From positions 1-28,294 of the IMG/VR virus record IMGVR_UViG_3300025379_000056: DNA of 28,294 nucleotides. One strand, written 5' to 3'. Positions within the stretch are counted from its first letter, which is position 1; the number at the start of each line of letters is the position of its first letter. The position numbers and the translations under genes are program-made. The stretch is from a virus. The notes beneath the pieces are model-generated. The model was not told the origin of the DNA, searched no databases, and saw only the letters and a list, made by a program, of their open reading frames with translations. Of this stretch, positions 1 through 6,988 are shown piece by piece.

Positions 1-196
1 GGGGTGGGGGACTTATTTGAAATACCCATTCACGACTATCAATCCAATTTTTCCAGGCGGTTGCTTTGGGAATCTCATACGGAAATCTTAAGGATACTTC
101 AAAAAATAGTCGTTATAGTCGGAGCAATATACGCAAGTCACTGATGGAATCCTGATTGAATAGGACGACGATGGTGCGGAAGCACAATCGGTCAAC

Positions 197-211
197 CGAC
201 TATCATAGTCG
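197..211. repeat. Perfect palindrome CGACTAT-C-ATAGTCG
   Basis: Seven-base arms flank a single central C. It is built from two inverted copies of the box repeated across positions 33-285, which fits binding of a dimeric protein. Confidence 0.7.
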
Positions 212-271
212 CAAAAACCTTCCCATAGCGTTAATCCACACCCTTTCGGGCAAACTTTTTGGTTTTCTCCT

Positions 272-285
272 ACTATCGATAGTCG
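272..285. repeat. Palindrome ACTATCGATAGT, second inverted box pair
   Basis: A perfect 12-bp palindrome (272-283) extended by CG on the right. It contains two overlapping inverted copies of the same ATAGTCG core as the other boxes in this region. Confidence 0.65.
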
Positions 286-330
286 ACCATTCGTGCCCTT
301 AAAAGGGCGCGGGAACCCATAACAAAAAGC

Positions 331-374
331 AAAAAAAAATCCCCCTGCGATTGGATAATTCCGCACGCAGAGGG
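331..374 (-). terminator. Rho-independent terminator of the leftward early operon
   Basis: On the minus strand, just after the helicase stop codon, CCCTCTGCG pairs with CGCAGGGGG (one T-G pair, 16-nt loop). A run of nine T residues follows (the A run at plus 331-339). This is a classical intrinsic terminator and marks the end of the early transcription unit. Confidence 0.85.
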
Positions 375-396
375 AAAAAATCAACTTTCAATAATT

Positions 397-1500
397 TTAA
401 CTAACTCTCCACTTACGGTTATCTTTCCCACCTACTCGCTCAAATTTGATCGTCCCAAGATCATCGCCGAACCGGAAAATCCTCCCTGCATACCGAGCAA
501 AGAGCTTTGCCATCTTTGTCCTGGAGTTGGCATAGATTTCAAATTCCCTCGTCTCTCGATCCACCTTCCCCTTAATCAGTTCCTCAAACAATCCCTTGTC
601 ACGGCAAATCCAGATCACTTCATCAAAGGAAATCCCCTCGCGACAGCGGAATTCAATGCCATCGCGGAAAAGCCCATTGGCCATCACCTTGACCAGCTCC
701 GTCATGTCCACGGCATCCGGATCTCCGAATTCCTCACTCGTCGGCCTCCGCAGCGGATCTCCAAATCCTGAGAACTCCACGATCCCGCCGATCACATCGG
801 CCCAGTCCTCAAATCCCGCAAGCCTCGAGGAACACTTCGGACGACCGGCCTGATCCCAGGCCACGACCAAAGACCAGAGCGAGGAAAGAATCCGAAACCG
901 AACTTCCGGCCGAGCCAGGTACTCGGCGCCCATCGGCCGTTCAATCTTGCGCGCCTGGGGATCCGCCTCCTTGTTGAAAAGATCGATGAAGATCGACCGA
1001 CGCGCCAAATCGGCCGAACACTCCGCCTGATTCGCCGTCAAAAGCACCATCGTTTGCTTCGCGATCTCATGTTTCGTTGACGACCCGAGACGACGCACCG
1101 AGACCACGGACGACGTCAGGAACTGCTCCAGATAGCTTGAGTCGACGCGATCCTTCACATTGTCGAAAATGATCGAGTCCGATCCCGCAAGAACCTCGGA
1201 ATCCAGCACCTTCTGAAGTTCCTCCTTTTCTTCCGGGAACGACCGCATCGAGGCATAACCTCGAACCGGCACCTCCACCACCATCGCCAGAAGAGACTTT
1301 CCCGCAGCAGGTCCATTGGCATTCCAGACACACATCGGCATCTGGGCTTGCTCAGGAAGAAGGGACGAGGCAAAGCGACTCATCATCGCCGCGACCTGAC
1401 AGGAAAGCGACCTTCCCCCATCCTCGGCAAAAGGGAACTCCCGAAGGAAATCCTTCAGGAAATCCACGGCCGCCTCCTTAGGCATCAAATCGTAAGTCAC
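397..1500 (-). CDS. Phage helicase/ATPase, C-terminal half of a primase-helicase
   Basis: A 367-residue P-loop ATPase, probably the replicative helicase. Visible motifs are a Walker A-like NGPAAGKS near residues 62-69 (the first Gly of the consensus is Asn), a Walker B SIIFDN at about 109-114, a sensor-1-like VLLTANQ at 152-158 and an Arg-rich DLARRSIF at 164-171. These suit an SF3/AAA-like helicase. The start is GTG at 1500, overlapping the TGA of the preceding gene (GTGA), with GGAGG just upstream. The N-terminus (TYDLMPKEA then EFPFAEDGGRSL) looks like the middle of a larger primase-helicase. The missing N-terminal part seems to be encoded at 2460-2993, with two genes between. The gene ends 23 bp before a terminator. 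Helicase identity is by motif and context. Confidence 0.8.
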   Translation of the reverse strand: MTYDLMPKEAAVDFLKDFLREFPFAEDGGRSLSCQVAAMMSRFASSLLPEQAQMPMCVWNANGPAAGKSLLAMVVEVPVRGYASMRSFPEEKEELQKVLDSEVLAGSDSIIFDNVKDRVDSSYLEQFLTSSVVSVRRLGSSTKHEIAKQTMVLLTANQAECSADLARRSIFIDLFNKEADPQARKIERPMGAEYLARPEVRFRILSSLWSLVVAWDQAGRPKCSSRLAGFEDWADVIGGIVEFSGFGDPLRRPTSEEFGDPDAVDMTELVKVMANGLFRDGIEFRCREGISFDEVIWICRDKGLFEELIKGKVDRETREFEIYANSRTKMAKLFARYAGRIFRFGDDLGTIKFERVGGKDNRKWRVS

Positions 1501-2336
1501 TTGGCCTCCTTAATCTTCTGGATCTCGTCGCGGAGGAAGCGGATGGCATCTGCGGTGGCGTATCTTGCTTCTGTAGCAGAGTAAGTTGAAGGTGTGCCGA
1601 TGACTTCGATTTCAGCGTCTAACCTTGGTAAAGTCCTTTCCTGCTTTGGCAACGGGCGGCGGGTGCGGAAGCGCATGGCTTTGAAGTGTCCAGCTTTTAC
1701 GCCTAGTTCAAACGACCATGCCTTCTTCCATTCGCCTTTGGTCTTGTTCGGTTGAACCTCATCCCCATCGCAGATCACCTCGTCAGGGCCAAGCTCTCGC
1801 CATTCGGGTTGTTTGACTTTTACATCCGTATTCCCCTCATGGGTGAATTTCGGTGCAGGATCTAAACTGACGGGTTCTTCCGTCAGGGGGTCATTTTGCG
1901 CGGTGATGAGCGCAACTTCACTTAATGCAGTTTGAGCAATATCTTGGTAATATCTTGCATCATCTCCACCAGTAGCGTTGGCTATTAATTCAAGAGCATC
2001 ACGGAACCGTGTGACCTCATCTTGTTGCTTGAATCCCCATTCCTTCCAGCTTTTGGCTTTCCTTCGCTCGTCGCGGTAATGCTGATGCCAGTTATTAGCT
2101 TCCTCACGGAGCCTTTCGATCTCAGCTTTTAGGAACTTCACTTCCTGCCTCAGAAAGCCAGCCTCTGGGTTGCATCGATGTTTGTCCATTTCATCACGGG
2201 TATTCCAGGCCACATCCCAGCCATTTTCCCATCCTCTTACATATCCCTCTTTCACCCGATCTTCGACCGTCGGAAGGGTTCCGTCCTCATTCAGGAAACG
2301 GATCCCCTCACTGTTCCAGTATTCCTCCGCAGTCAT
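1497..2336 (-). CDS. Hypothetical phage protein with coiled coil, inserted between primase-helicase halves
   Basis: A 279-residue acidic and charged protein. Residues about 62-105 are a heptad-rich coiled coil (FLRQEVKFLKAEIERLREE). A C-terminal part contains WRELGPDEVICDGDE, a W-x-x-L-G-x-x-E-V-I-x-x-G-D-E type motif I associate with hypothetical phage proteins of unknown role. The start ATG at 2336 has an excellent Shine-Dalgarno (GGAGGAAAG, 4 nt spacing). Its stop overlaps the GTG of the helicase gene. Base composition is more AT-rich than the flanking primase and helicase genes. Together with its position between two parts of what looks like one protein, this suggests an insertion. No function can be assigned. 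Confidence 0.75.
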   Translation of the reverse strand: MTAEEYWNSEGIRFLNEDGTLPTVEDRVKEGYVRGWENGWDVAWNTRDEMDKHRCNPEAGFLRQEVKFLKAEIERLREEANNWHQHYRDERRKAKSWKEWGFKQQDEVTRFRDALELIANATGGDDARYYQDIAQTALSEVALITAQNDPLTEEPVSLDPAPKFTHEGNTDVKVKQPEWRELGPDEVICDGDEVQPNKTKGEWKKAWSFELGVKAGHFKAMRFRTRRPLPKQERTLPRLDAEIEVIGTPSTYSATEARYATADAIRFLRDEIQKIKEAK

Positions 2337-2337
2337 A

Positions 2338-2463
2338 TCACTTTCCTCCTTTGGTTGTTGTTGTTGTTGTTGTCTTCGGCCATTTGATGGCCGAGTAATT
2401 TTTCCGAAACTTCTCCGAGAGATTCCTGGGCGCGGAGCCCTTCCCGTTCTGGGCCGTCTTCAT
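2338..2463 (-). CDS. Small basic protein with a seven-threonine tract
   Basis: A 41-residue gene in what would otherwise be an intergenic gap. Its ATG overlaps the TGA of the preceding gene as ATGA, the coupling used throughout this genome. The sequence begins MKTAQNGKGSAP, continues SEKFRKNYSAIKW, and then has seven consecutive Thr encoded by six ACA codons and one ACC (2353-2373), ending KGGK. The GGAGGA encoding its last glycines is also the ribosome binding site of the next gene, whose ATG follows its stop by one base. The SEKFRKNY core resembles small phage proteins of unknown role. Coding status rests on exact coupling at both ends and an open frame. Confidence 0.65.
   Translation of the reverse strand: MKTAQNGKGSAPRNLSEKFRKNYSAIKWPKTTTTTTTKGGK
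2353..2373 (-). repeat. ACA trinucleotide microsatellite
   Basis: Six ACA units followed by ACC on the minus strand, encoding the Thr tract of the 41-residue protein. Unit-number changes would lengthen or shorten the tract without shifting the frame. Confidence 0.85.
2376..2394. other. Perfect hairpin inside the small Thr-tract gene
   Basis: TCGGCCAT and ATGGCCGA form an 8-bp stem with a TTG loop. It lies upstream of the (ACA)n tract on the minus-strand RNA. There is no U-tract on the minus side, so it is not an obvious terminator for the leftward genes; it could affect translation of the next gene. Confidence 0.5.
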
Positions 2464-2993
2464 TCCTTCACGAGGATCTTTGTCTCCGGATCGTAGCCGG
2501 GCCCCTGGAGCGTCAGTTTCCCGGCGCGGAAGATCGGCACAGGGATCCGCGAGATCCGGCGCAGCTGCCGCAGCAGTTCGCGGAACTGATGCGACGTCAG
2601 CACAGCCTCCGCCTGCATCTTGTTCATCGAATCGGGGCGATACTCATAGGCCACCGCACTCGTCCCGTCGGGATTGGAGCGCGAGACCTTCACCATCTTC
2701 ACCGTCCGGAGAGACTTCTCGGCATAAGTGCGAAAGCACGCCGGGGTGAGGGGAGACATCCGGTCCGTCTTCGGCTCCAGGACGACCGGCTCCCCGTCCT
2801 GCAGGAAAACCCCGTTCGTGCACAGGATCGCCCCCATGTCGCGGGCAAAATCGGCCAGCACGCGCCCCACACGCGGCAGCTCCACCTGCGGATAGATTGG
2901 CTCCTCGGGCCGCTTCGCCGGATCCGAGGACTTCTCGGGTGCGGGCGGCAGGGGCGCGTCCTCGGACGAGCCCAGCATTGGTTCATCATTCAT
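2460..2993 (-). CDS. Probable N-terminal half of the split primase-helicase
   Basis: A 177-residue protein lying between the primase and the helicase. The first 35 residues are Pro/Glu rich. From ELPRVGRVLADFARDMGAIL onwards it resembles the region that precedes the ATPase in plasmid/phage primase-helicases, with a QAEAVLTSHQFRELLRQLRRI stretch (broken here as QAEAVLTSHQ and FRELLRQLRR) and an ending PGYDPETKILVKE. In proteins of this type the PGYD segment normally runs straight into the EFPF segment that starts the ATPase at 1500, so this looks like one half of a divided gene. I chose ATG 2993 rather than TTG 3017; TTG 3017 sits inside the recurrent TTGACA element. Family placement is from memory. 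Confidence 0.6.
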   Translation of the reverse strand: MNDEPMLGSSEDAPLPPAPEKSSDPAKRPEEPIYPQVELPRVGRVLADFARDMGAILCTNGVFLQDGEPVVLEPKTDRMSPLTPACFRTYAEKSLRTVKMVKVSRSNPDGTSAVAYEYRPDSMNKMQAEAVLTSHQFRELLRQLRRISRIPVPIFRAGKLTLQGPGYDPETKILVKE

Positions 2994-3011
2994 TGGGTGA
3001 GAGAAAAAAGG

Positions 3012-3017
3012 TGTCAA
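3012..3017 (-). promoter_or_regulatory. TTGACA element before 2460-2993
   Basis: TTGACA on the minus strand, 18 nt before ATG 2993, directly after the stop of the primase gene. This start has no Shine-Dalgarno (pyrimidine-rich leader). One of eight such sites. Confidence 0.6.
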
Positions 3018-3019
3018 GT

Positions 3020-4210
3020 TCAGCGCGCCAGATCGGCCAGCGCCGTCAGATCGCTCTCGAGTTCCGCGATCATCCTGGGGAATTTTGCATTGCAGACCGC
3101 GTAGTAGCGCAGACGCTCCGCAGCCTCAGCCATCGCCGCCAGATCCTCCGATCGGATCGCCACCTCGGCCGCCTTCACCGCATCGGCCAGGGCATCGCGC
3201 CGCGGAGGCAGATCGATCAGACGATCCCCGAAAGGAGGGATCGGATTCACATACAGCAGCTTCTGGAGCTTCCTCGGATCCGATCCGCGCCACTGCTGCG
3301 GCAGCCGCGTCAGACGCACTGCCGTCAGAGCCTTCGGATCGGCGCCGAGACGGGCGAGGGGAGCCTTCATCGAGCGCGCCCAGGCATCCCACTCCTCCTT
3401 CGAGGCAGGCCCCGAGAGACGCGACATCCCCGATCCGGCCCCTGGCACCCGGATCAGAGCATGAACGGACCGACCCCCGGAGGAGTAGATCGCCGAAATC
3501 GGGAGGGACGACTTCGCCAGGGCCGCCAGCCAGAGCGACGGATCCGCCTCATCCGACTCAAGCAGGGCATACTTCCAGCGCGTCACCGACTCCTCCGATC
3601 GGCGCGACATCTTGCCCGTCCGAGGATTGGGATACGCACGGCCATCGACCGGATTGGCCAGATACCACATCCCGTCCGGCCCGCAGGAGGGGATTGGCTC
3701 ATCCGGCCAGACCGCCTGCCCTTGGGAGCGACTATCGTTGAAGATCAGCACCTTCTCCCCGACATAGAGGAGCGCGAGGAATTCCTCCGACGACGTCAGG
3801 GACGGATCGACATACGACCGAGCGGCAAACCAGTCCAACCGCGGCCGAAAATCCCCCGCCGCACGGGCCAGCGCCGCCGGATCGAACTCCACCTTCTCCA
3901 CCGAGGGAAGGGGCTTCCACTCCTGGACAGGAAGCGGACCCTTTGAGTCCAGCAGATAACCGTGCCCGCGGGGCGAGGGGGAGTTCGCCGCGCTCCGCAG
4001 CTTGTAGGCCAGCTCCCGCTCCGACCAGGGCGGGGAACACCGCTGATTGTATTCGTGCATCAGGGACATCGCATCCGATTCCCCGAGACCGAAGCCATGG
4101 ATCAAGGCGCAGGCCACCGCAAAGGTCGCATCATGCCCCCCGGAGCCGGAGACAGCGGCATCCATCCGGGCGACGTAACGGGACGCCCGTTCTGTGATCG
4201 GAATGGCCAT
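3020..4210 (-). CDS. AEP-type DNA primase
   Basis: A 396-residue protein that probably makes primers for phage DNA replication. Residues about 8-75 (RYVARMDAAVSG, GGHDATFAVA, CSPPWSERELAYKL) form a module common in primase-helicases of phages and plasmids. Residues about 212-322 look like an archaeo-eukaryotic primase palm: an acidic LLESDEAD near 216-223, the s-x-H type SGGRSVH at 244-250, and LGADPKALTAVRLTRLP around 288-304. The start overlaps the TAA of the preceding gene (TAATG). The next genes downstream carry the rest of the primase-helicase. Motif assignments are by eye. Confidence 0.75.
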   Translation of the reverse strand: MAIPITERASRYVARMDAAVSGSGGHDATFAVACALIHGFGLGESDAMSLMHEYNQRCSPPWSERELAYKLRSAANSPSPRGHGYLLDSKGPLPVQEWKPLPSVEKVEFDPAALARAAGDFRPRLDWFAARSYVDPSLTSSEEFLALLYVGEKVLIFNDSRSQGQAVWPDEPIPSCGPDGMWYLANPVDGRAYPNPRTGKMSRRSEESVTRWKYALLESDEADPSLWLAALAKSSLPISAIYSSGGRSVHALIRVPGAGSGMSRLSGPASKEEWDAWARSMKAPLARLGADPKALTAVRLTRLPQQWRGSDPRKLQKLLYVNPIPPFGDRLIDLPPRRDALADAVKAAEVAIRSEDLAAMAEAAERLRYYAVCNAKFPRMIAELESDLTALADLAR

Positions 4211-4470
4211 TAATTACGAAAGATGACCTTCCACCGATGCTGCGTTGGATAATGATCGCCCGGATTCAGGCAAACCAACTCGTGACGAAGATGCCTTTTC
4301 ATCACATTCAGGATTTTTACGATCAACGACTTCGCTGCATATTCCTCCCCGGCCGTGCAGGTGGCGCGGAGAGGCTTAGGGAATAGATCCTTCAGTTCCT
4401 CCGGAACCACACTGATTTTGGCCGTGGCAAAGTTTCCCGGCTTATCGGTTGTGGTGATCTCAAAGGTCAT
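4210..4470 (-). CDS. Hypothetical protein
   Basis: An 86-residue protein of unknown function. The ATG at 4470 overlaps the stop of the preceding gene (ATGA), which favours it over a longer start at 4497. It starts MTFEITTTDKPGNFATAKIS and ends HYPTQHRWKVIFRN. No motif is recognised. It precedes the primase and overlaps its start, so it belongs to the replication operon. Confidence 0.65.
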   Translation of the reverse strand: MTFEITTTDKPGNFATAKISVVPEELKDLFPKPLRATCTAGEEYAAKSLIVKILNVMKRHLRHELVCLNPGDHYPTQHRWKVIFRN

Positions 4471-4673
4471 TTTGCAATCCCCCAGCGAGTTCCGCATTTA
4501 TTGCAAAAATAATAATTATTATTTACGCATTCCTTATTCGGAGGAAATCTCCTCCAAGAAAATACGAATTGATACTGGTGACGACACCAACGGGGATTAC
4601 CCCAGGGGATTGATACTTCCCTCACTTCAACCCTATTCGGCTCGAGCCCATCTAATTTTTTGCCTCGTTTCAT
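4467..4673 (-). CDS. Small putative zinc-binding protein
   Basis: A 68-residue AT-rich gene. ATG 4673 overlaps the previous stop (ATGA). The C-terminal half has Cys/His spacing suggestive of a zinc ribbon: WCRHQYQF, then CVNNNYYFCNKCGTRWG. The function is unknown; small zinc-finger proteins are common in phage early regions. Confidence 0.6.
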   Translation of the reverse strand: MKRGKKLDGLEPNRVEVREVSIPWGNPRWCRHQYQFVFSWRRFPPNKECVNNNYYFCNKCGTRWGIAK

Positions 4674-4942
4674 TTTGTAGCCTCCATCTGACAAATAATG
4701 GCAACTTTCGTAATAATCCCGTCGATGTATTCATTTGAATAATCGCCAAACTTTTTGCACTCTTTTCGGAACTCCTTCCGATAAAGATTTAGAAAAAAAG
4801 CGAGCATATCTGCCTCGTAAAAATCAAGTCGTGGAGATGTCTTTTCGTTCCGTACTGGAGCTGAGAAATCCAATGGGATCGTGGATTTGTCTGTCTTAAT
4901 GGCCTTCTCCCGGCGGATGGCCTCAAAGTCTTTTTCGCTCAT
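4670..4942 (-). CDS. Hypothetical protein, early AT-rich block
   Basis: A 90-residue protein, lysine- and glutamate-rich, of unknown function. ATG 4942 overlaps the upstream stop and is preceded by a strong GAGGAGG site 5-6 nt away. It contains FYEADMLAFFLNLYRKEFRKE, an amphipathic helix-like stretch (FYEADMLAFFLNL then YRKEFRKE). It is part of a run of AT-rich small genes between 4467 and 5298. Confidence 0.65.
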   Translation of the reverse strand: MSEKDFEAIRREKAIKTDKSTIPLDFSAPVRNEKTSPRLDFYEADMLAFFLNLYRKEFRKECKKFGDYSNEYIDGIITKVAIICQMEATK

Positions 4943-5298
4943 TCCGCCTCCTCCTCATCATTGACCAAATATTCAGAACCCCTTTCAAAAACGGTTTCTG
5001 GAAATAGTAGGGATAGGAAAATCTGGAGAAATTCACTGTGCCCCAATTTAAAAAGCAGAGAGTCAGGAAAAGTTAAATATGTTTTTCCTGAAATTCTAAT
5101 TGCTCGCGCAGTAACTTCTTCTACTGAAACTACAACCCCCAATCTCTCATCGACAATTTGCTGGTTAGACGCAATTAACCATGGGATAAAATCAGAACAA
5201 CTGGTTGTCTCGTTATTAGGGAAGAAAACATTAAATGAGTGAATCAGATCTGGTGTAGAGCATAAGCTCTTTAATTGTTTAAGAAATAAAGGACTCAT
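4939..5298 (-). CDS. Hypothetical protein, early AT-rich block
   Basis: A 119-residue protein, function unknown. ATG 5298 overlaps the previous TGA (ATGA) and has GGGGAGGAGG just upstream, so it is preferred to the longer frame. The sequence is hydrophobic in places (FLQIFLSLLFPETVF) and ends with an acidic NDEEEAE tail. Base composition is clearly more AT-rich than the genes on either side. Confidence 0.65.
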   Translation of the reverse strand: MSPLFLKQLKSLCSTPDLIHSFNVFFPNNETTSCSDFIPWLIASNQQIVDERLGVVVSVEEVTARAIRISGKTYLTFPDSLLFKLGHSEFLQIFLSLLFPETVFERGSEYLVNDEEEAE

Positions 5299-5771
5299 TT
5301 CGCCTCCTCCCCTAGCAGGTGATCGTAAAACTCGACCATCGGTCGCAGCAGTTCGCAGGCCTTCTTGCGGTCCGCGCTCGTCCATTTATCGACCGCGACC
5401 TTGCGACGCCAGAGATCAAAGGACTGCCTTATCCCCTCGATGGTCACGATGGCCGTTCCCTTGCCGAGGCCCTCATTCAGCTTCGGCTTATCCTCCTCCG
5501 GAGGGAGGCCCAGCGCCAGCACCAGCTGATCGTCGATCTGCTTCTCCGTGTCTTCGACGAATTCCTCGCCATATTCCTTTTCACCGTACTCGCGCCAGTG
5601 CCGCATCCAAATGGACGAACACTTCTTGGCCATCTTGATCCGGTAGCCGACCTCGAAGTATTCCTGACCCGACATGACCTCCGGAAGCACCAGCCCATCG
5701 GGCCGGAAATAGCCCGCAGGCGTCAGATCGGTGGGGGACACTTCTCCCTCCTGTTGAATTTCCAATGTCAT
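5295..5771 (-). CDS. Hypothetical phage protein
   Basis: A 158-residue acidic protein. The start at 5771 has the best ribosome binding site of the window (TAGGAGGAG, about 5 nt before ATG). The middle has a Trp/Tyr-rich segment, SIWMRHWREYGEKEYGEEF, a W-x-x-YGE-x-xYGE pattern that I associate with phage early proteins of unknown role. The ending is helical and charged (DHLLGEEAK). A longer frame upstream overlaps the HTH gene and is rejected. Confidence 0.7.
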   Translation of the reverse strand: MTLEIQQEGEVSPTDLTPAGYFRPDGLVLPEVMSGQEYFEVGYRIKMAKKCSSIWMRHWREYGEKEYGEEFVEDTEKQIDDQLVLALGLPPEEDKPKLNEGLGKGTAIVTIEGIRQSFDLWRRKVAVDKWTSADRKKACELLRPMVEFYDHLLGEEAK

Positions 5772-5800
5772 CGTTTCTCCTCCTATGCGTGTTTGTGCCG

Positions 5801-6292
5801 TCAGGCCCGAGAACGGCGGTTGAGTTGGGCCTCGCGGAATGTCTCCCGGCTCTTCTCCGACTTTCGAAACTTCGTGACCGTCACCCCGAGAATGTCGGCG
5901 AATCCCACGACGTAGTGACTCACCAGGGCGCGGGTACAGTTCAGTTCCCGGGCGATCTCCGCCTGGGACTTCTTCCCGTTGAGTTGATCGAGGCCCGCGG
6001 CAAAAGCCAGCGCGTGGACCATCACCGGCAGATTCTTCCCCTGAAGGAGGAACCCGATCACACGGCCGAACGCCTCCCGATGCTCCCCGGCGACCTTCTT
6101 GCACTCCTCCTGGTGCCATGCCAGCACCCGAAGCGCCTGCTGGGGCGTGATCCCGAGAAGATCGGCGAGGATCTCCTCCTCCCGATCGATCTCCGCGGCC
6201 AAATCGGGCTCATAAGCCCCCTCGAGGGAATCGCCGACCCACGCACGGAAAGCGCCGTCAGGTGAAGCCGAGAGACCGTGATTCGGGAACAT
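5801..6292 (-). CDS. Helix-turn-helix DNA-binding protein
   Basis: A 163-residue protein with a clear HTH of the form KKSQAEIARELNCTRALVSHY at about residues 110-130 (broken here as KKSQAEIARE and LNCTRALVSHY), followed by a Lys/Arg-rich C-terminus (TKFRKSEKSR). The N-terminal half (DREEEILADLLGITPQQ, then HREAFGRVIGFLL) is helical. It could be a transcription regulator of the early region or a replication/packaging DNA-binding factor. The ATG at 6292 overlaps the preceding stop as TGATG. Confidence 0.7.
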   Translation of the reverse strand: MFPNHGLSASPDGAFRAWVGDSLEGAYEPDLAAEIDREEEILADLLGITPQQALRVLAWHQEECKKVAGEHREAFGRVIGFLLQGKNLPVMVHALAFAAGLDQLNGKKSQAEIARELNCTRALVSHYVVGFADILGVTVTKFRKSEKSRETFREAQLNRRSRA

Positions 6293-6609
6293 CAGAGCAC
6301 CTCCAGTTTCTTGATGTCCAGCTTCCGCCGGATCCGGCAAGCGGGGATGCCCGTAAAGTCACAGAGAAGATCCAGCCCCCATCCCTTCAGAAAGGAGACC
6401 AGATCCATCACCTCGCGCATATCGCCCATCCCATCGAGGACGCGGTACATTCGGACCTTCTTCGTCTTGATCCGGCCAAGGATGCCCACCACCTCGCCAT
6501 CGGCATCGAGGACCCCGTTTTTCTGGAGAAGCTGAAAATCCAGCATCGCCTGATGGATGATCGAGGAGACCAGCCCCACCAGCGCATCGTCAGGACGCGT
6601 CTGCCTCAT
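6292..6609 (-). CDS. Hypothetical protein
   Basis: A 105-residue protein of unknown function. ATG 6609 overlaps the stop of the upstream 59-residue gene (ATGA), so the much longer open frame reaching 6945 is not the real gene. It contains VVGILGRIKTKKVRMYRVLDGMGD and ends RRKLDIKKLEVL (first segment: VVGILGRIKTKK, VRMYRVLDGMGD). No domain is recognised. Confidence 0.65.
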   Translation of the reverse strand: MRQTRPDDALVGLVSSIIHQAMLDFQLLQKNGVLDADGEVVGILGRIKTKKVRMYRVLDGMGDMREVMDLVSFLKGWGLDLLCDFTGIPACRIRRKLDIKKLEVL

Positions 6610-6785
6610 CGGAGTCCCTGCGCCTCCTGTTTGCGGTGCTCTTGGGACAGCGCGCGGACCTTTGAGGAACGACGGGATCCGGAAACGGCCCCGCCACGCC
6701 GACCGAAAAAGCCACAGACAGTCCACCAGTCCTGACCGGTCTCCCGCATCCGCTCCTCGATCTTTCGGCGAACGTCCGGACTCAT
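6606..6785 (-). CDS. Small basic hypothetical protein
   Basis: A 59-residue gene short enough to be missed by routine calling. It starts MSPDVRRKIEERMRETGQ, has DWWTVCGFFGRRGG, and a basic C-terminus. Its ATG overlaps the preceding stop and its TGA overlaps the next ATG, so it fills the gap exactly. Function unknown; the basic character would suit nucleic-acid binding. Confidence 0.6.
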   Translation of the reverse strand: MSPDVRRKIEERMRETGQDWWTVCGFFGRRGGAVSGSRRSSKVRALSQEHRKQEAQGLR

Positions 6786-6988
6786 CGGTCCTCCTTACGC
6801 GCCGCATCCTCGGCAGGGGACATCGGACGCAGCCCCAGATGGGCCACCGAGTTCCAGAACTGCTCCTCCTCCCAGGCATGGGCAGGGCAAAGATGCCGCG
6901 GACCCACCACCACGCAGGCCGTCTCCTTACAGGAGGATTCATCACACGAGGCGAACAGCCCCGTCGCCAGCTTCAGCGTCCCGTTCAT
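6782..6988 (-). CDS. Cysteine-rich small protein, putative zinc-binding
   Basis: A 68-residue protein with Cys15, Cys20, Cys25 and Cys34 plus His32 and His37 (CDESSCKETAC, then RHLCPAHAW), a possible metal site. ATG 6988 overlaps the stop of the 38-residue gene upstream. Unknown function. Confidence 0.6.
   Translation of the reverse strand: MNGTLKLATGLFASCDESSCKETACVVVGPRHLCPAHAWEEEQFWNSVAHLGLRPMSPAEDAARKEDR

Larger units (their letters stand above)
1..330. other. Non-coding AT-rich region with iteron-like boxes
   Basis: No convincing gene lies here; the one long open frame starts at TTG, has no internal Met and reads straight through the repeats. The core ATAGTCG or its complement CGACTAT occurs at 33-39, 106-112, 115-121, 197-203 and 205-211, and near-complete copies form an inverted pair at 272-285. 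Two copies are direct repeats 9 bp apart (106 and 115). The pairs at 197-211 and 272-283 are perfect palindromes. I recall only one other CGACTAT in the window, near 3729. Such clusters are typical of replication-initiator iterons or repressor operators. The location next to the helicase/primase operon favours an origin, but this is inference. Confidence 0.6.

Noticed and set aside
88-384. 98-codon minus-strand ORF in the region beyond the helicase terminator
   Set aside because: It starts at TTG with no internal Met, begins inside the terminator and reads through the repeated boxes; the repeats and terminator explain the sequence better.
2376-2394. Hairpin as a terminator of leftward transcription
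   Set aside because: The T-rich stretch lies on the wrong side for minus-strand RNA, and the hairpin is inside a coupled small gene.
2897-3946. 349-codon plus-strand ORF opposite the primase
   Set aside because: Arg/Pro/His-rich translation typical of an antisense shadow; no start signal and it conflicts with the AEP primase.
5295-6119. 274-residue extended version of the gene starting at 5771
   Set aside because: The extension overlaps the HTH gene and is low-complexity; ATG 5771 has the strongest ribosome site in the window.
6292-6945. Longer minus-strand frame giving a 217-residue protein
   Set aside because: The extra N-terminus overlaps two coupled genes in another frame; ATG 6609 with ATGA overlap is the better start.
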